A DNA stretch of 5,970 nucleotides from Kiritimatiellia bacterium (GTDB lineage Bacteria; Verrucomicrobiota; Kiritimatiellia; UBA8416), in the NCBI GenBank assembly GCA_007126175.1, contig SLBU01000027.1, forward strand, positions 1 to 5,970, read 5' to 3'. Made by a program: the position numbers and the translations under genes. Positions 5,867 to 5,970 of this stretch are shown piece by piece. Within the stretch, counting starts at the first letter, position 1; every line of letters begins with the position of its first letter. The notes under the pieces are model-generated. The model worked only from the letters and a program-made list of their open reading frames with translations, was not told the origin of the DNA and ran no database searches.

Positions 5867-5970
5867 TCAGCCTGCGCTTATCGCATCCACCGGGCACTCC
5901 GGCTCACAAGCACCGCAATCGACACAGGTATCTGCATCAATTACAAACTGCTCGTCACCTTCGCTGATCG
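5867..5970 (-). CDS. 4Fe-4S ferredoxin, C-terminal part (partial)
   Basis: The last 33 residues and the stop codon are in the window; the rest lies beyond the right edge. The cluster motif [12 protein letters not shown] is complete, with Cys-x2-Cys-x2-Cys-x3-Cys-Pro, binding one [4Fe-4S] centre. Just before it, [14 protein letters not shown] matches the linker between the two cluster motifs of small bacterial 2[4Fe-4S] ferredoxins, so a first motif is expected upstream. These are low-potential electron carriers in the cytoplasm. The short tail after the last cysteine (PVDAISAG) is complete. The gene ends in its own strong terminator. Confidence 0.9.
   Translation of the reverse strand, partial: ISEGDEQFVIDADTCVDCGACEPECPVDAISAG

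Overview
The window holds a conserved bacterial translation and transcription cluster, read entirely on the minus strand, from right to left. In transcription order the genes are: the tail of a small ferredoxin with its terminator, a radical SAM protein of the wyosine-like family (COG0731), a 324-base non-coding stretch with a candidate promoter, tRNA-Thr(GGT), tuf (EF-Tu), rpmG (L33), tRNA-Trp(CCA), secE, nusG, rplK (L11), rplA (L1), rplJ (L10) and the first codons of rplL (L7/L12). I see no credible gene on the plus strand; its long open frames are antisense shadows of these genes.

The organism is a bacterium of moderate GC content whose tRNA genes encode their CCA ends. The order tRNA-Thr, tuf, tRNA-Trp, secE, nusG, rplK, rplA, rplJ, rplL is an ancient arrangement and does not fix the phylum. 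The EF-Tu switch I sequence, with an RDSTK-type insertion in place of RGITI, resembles what I remember of planctomycete EF-Tu. I therefore lean weakly towards the PVC superphylum (Planctomycetota, Kiritimatiellota, Lentisphaerota). That is recollection, not a search result.

Region by region: 5816-5970 is the ferredoxin tail and a strong intrinsic terminator. 4816-5772 is the radical SAM gene. 4493-4815 is non-coding, with a TTGACA-type promoter. 2481-4492 carries tRNA-Thr, tuf, rpmG, tRNA-Trp and secE, with a 14-bp RNA hairpin between tuf and rpmG. 1-2465 carries nusG, rplK, rplA, rplJ and the start of rplL, with hairpins in the nusG-rplK and rplK-rplA gaps. No intrinsic terminator is visible inside the ribosomal part, so one long transcript cut at its two tRNAs is likely.

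The most notable observation is in EF-Tu. The guanine-specificity motif NKxD reads NKVN, and the SAL motif reads DAL, so Asp and Asn/Ser have changed at two positions that touch each other in the folded protein. Asp to Asn at the first position is the classical E. coli change that shifts EF-Tu from GTP to XTP. The paired Ser to Asp change suggests natural compensation or a changed nucleotide pocket. Domains II and III and the catalytic His are intact, so this looks like a working factor.
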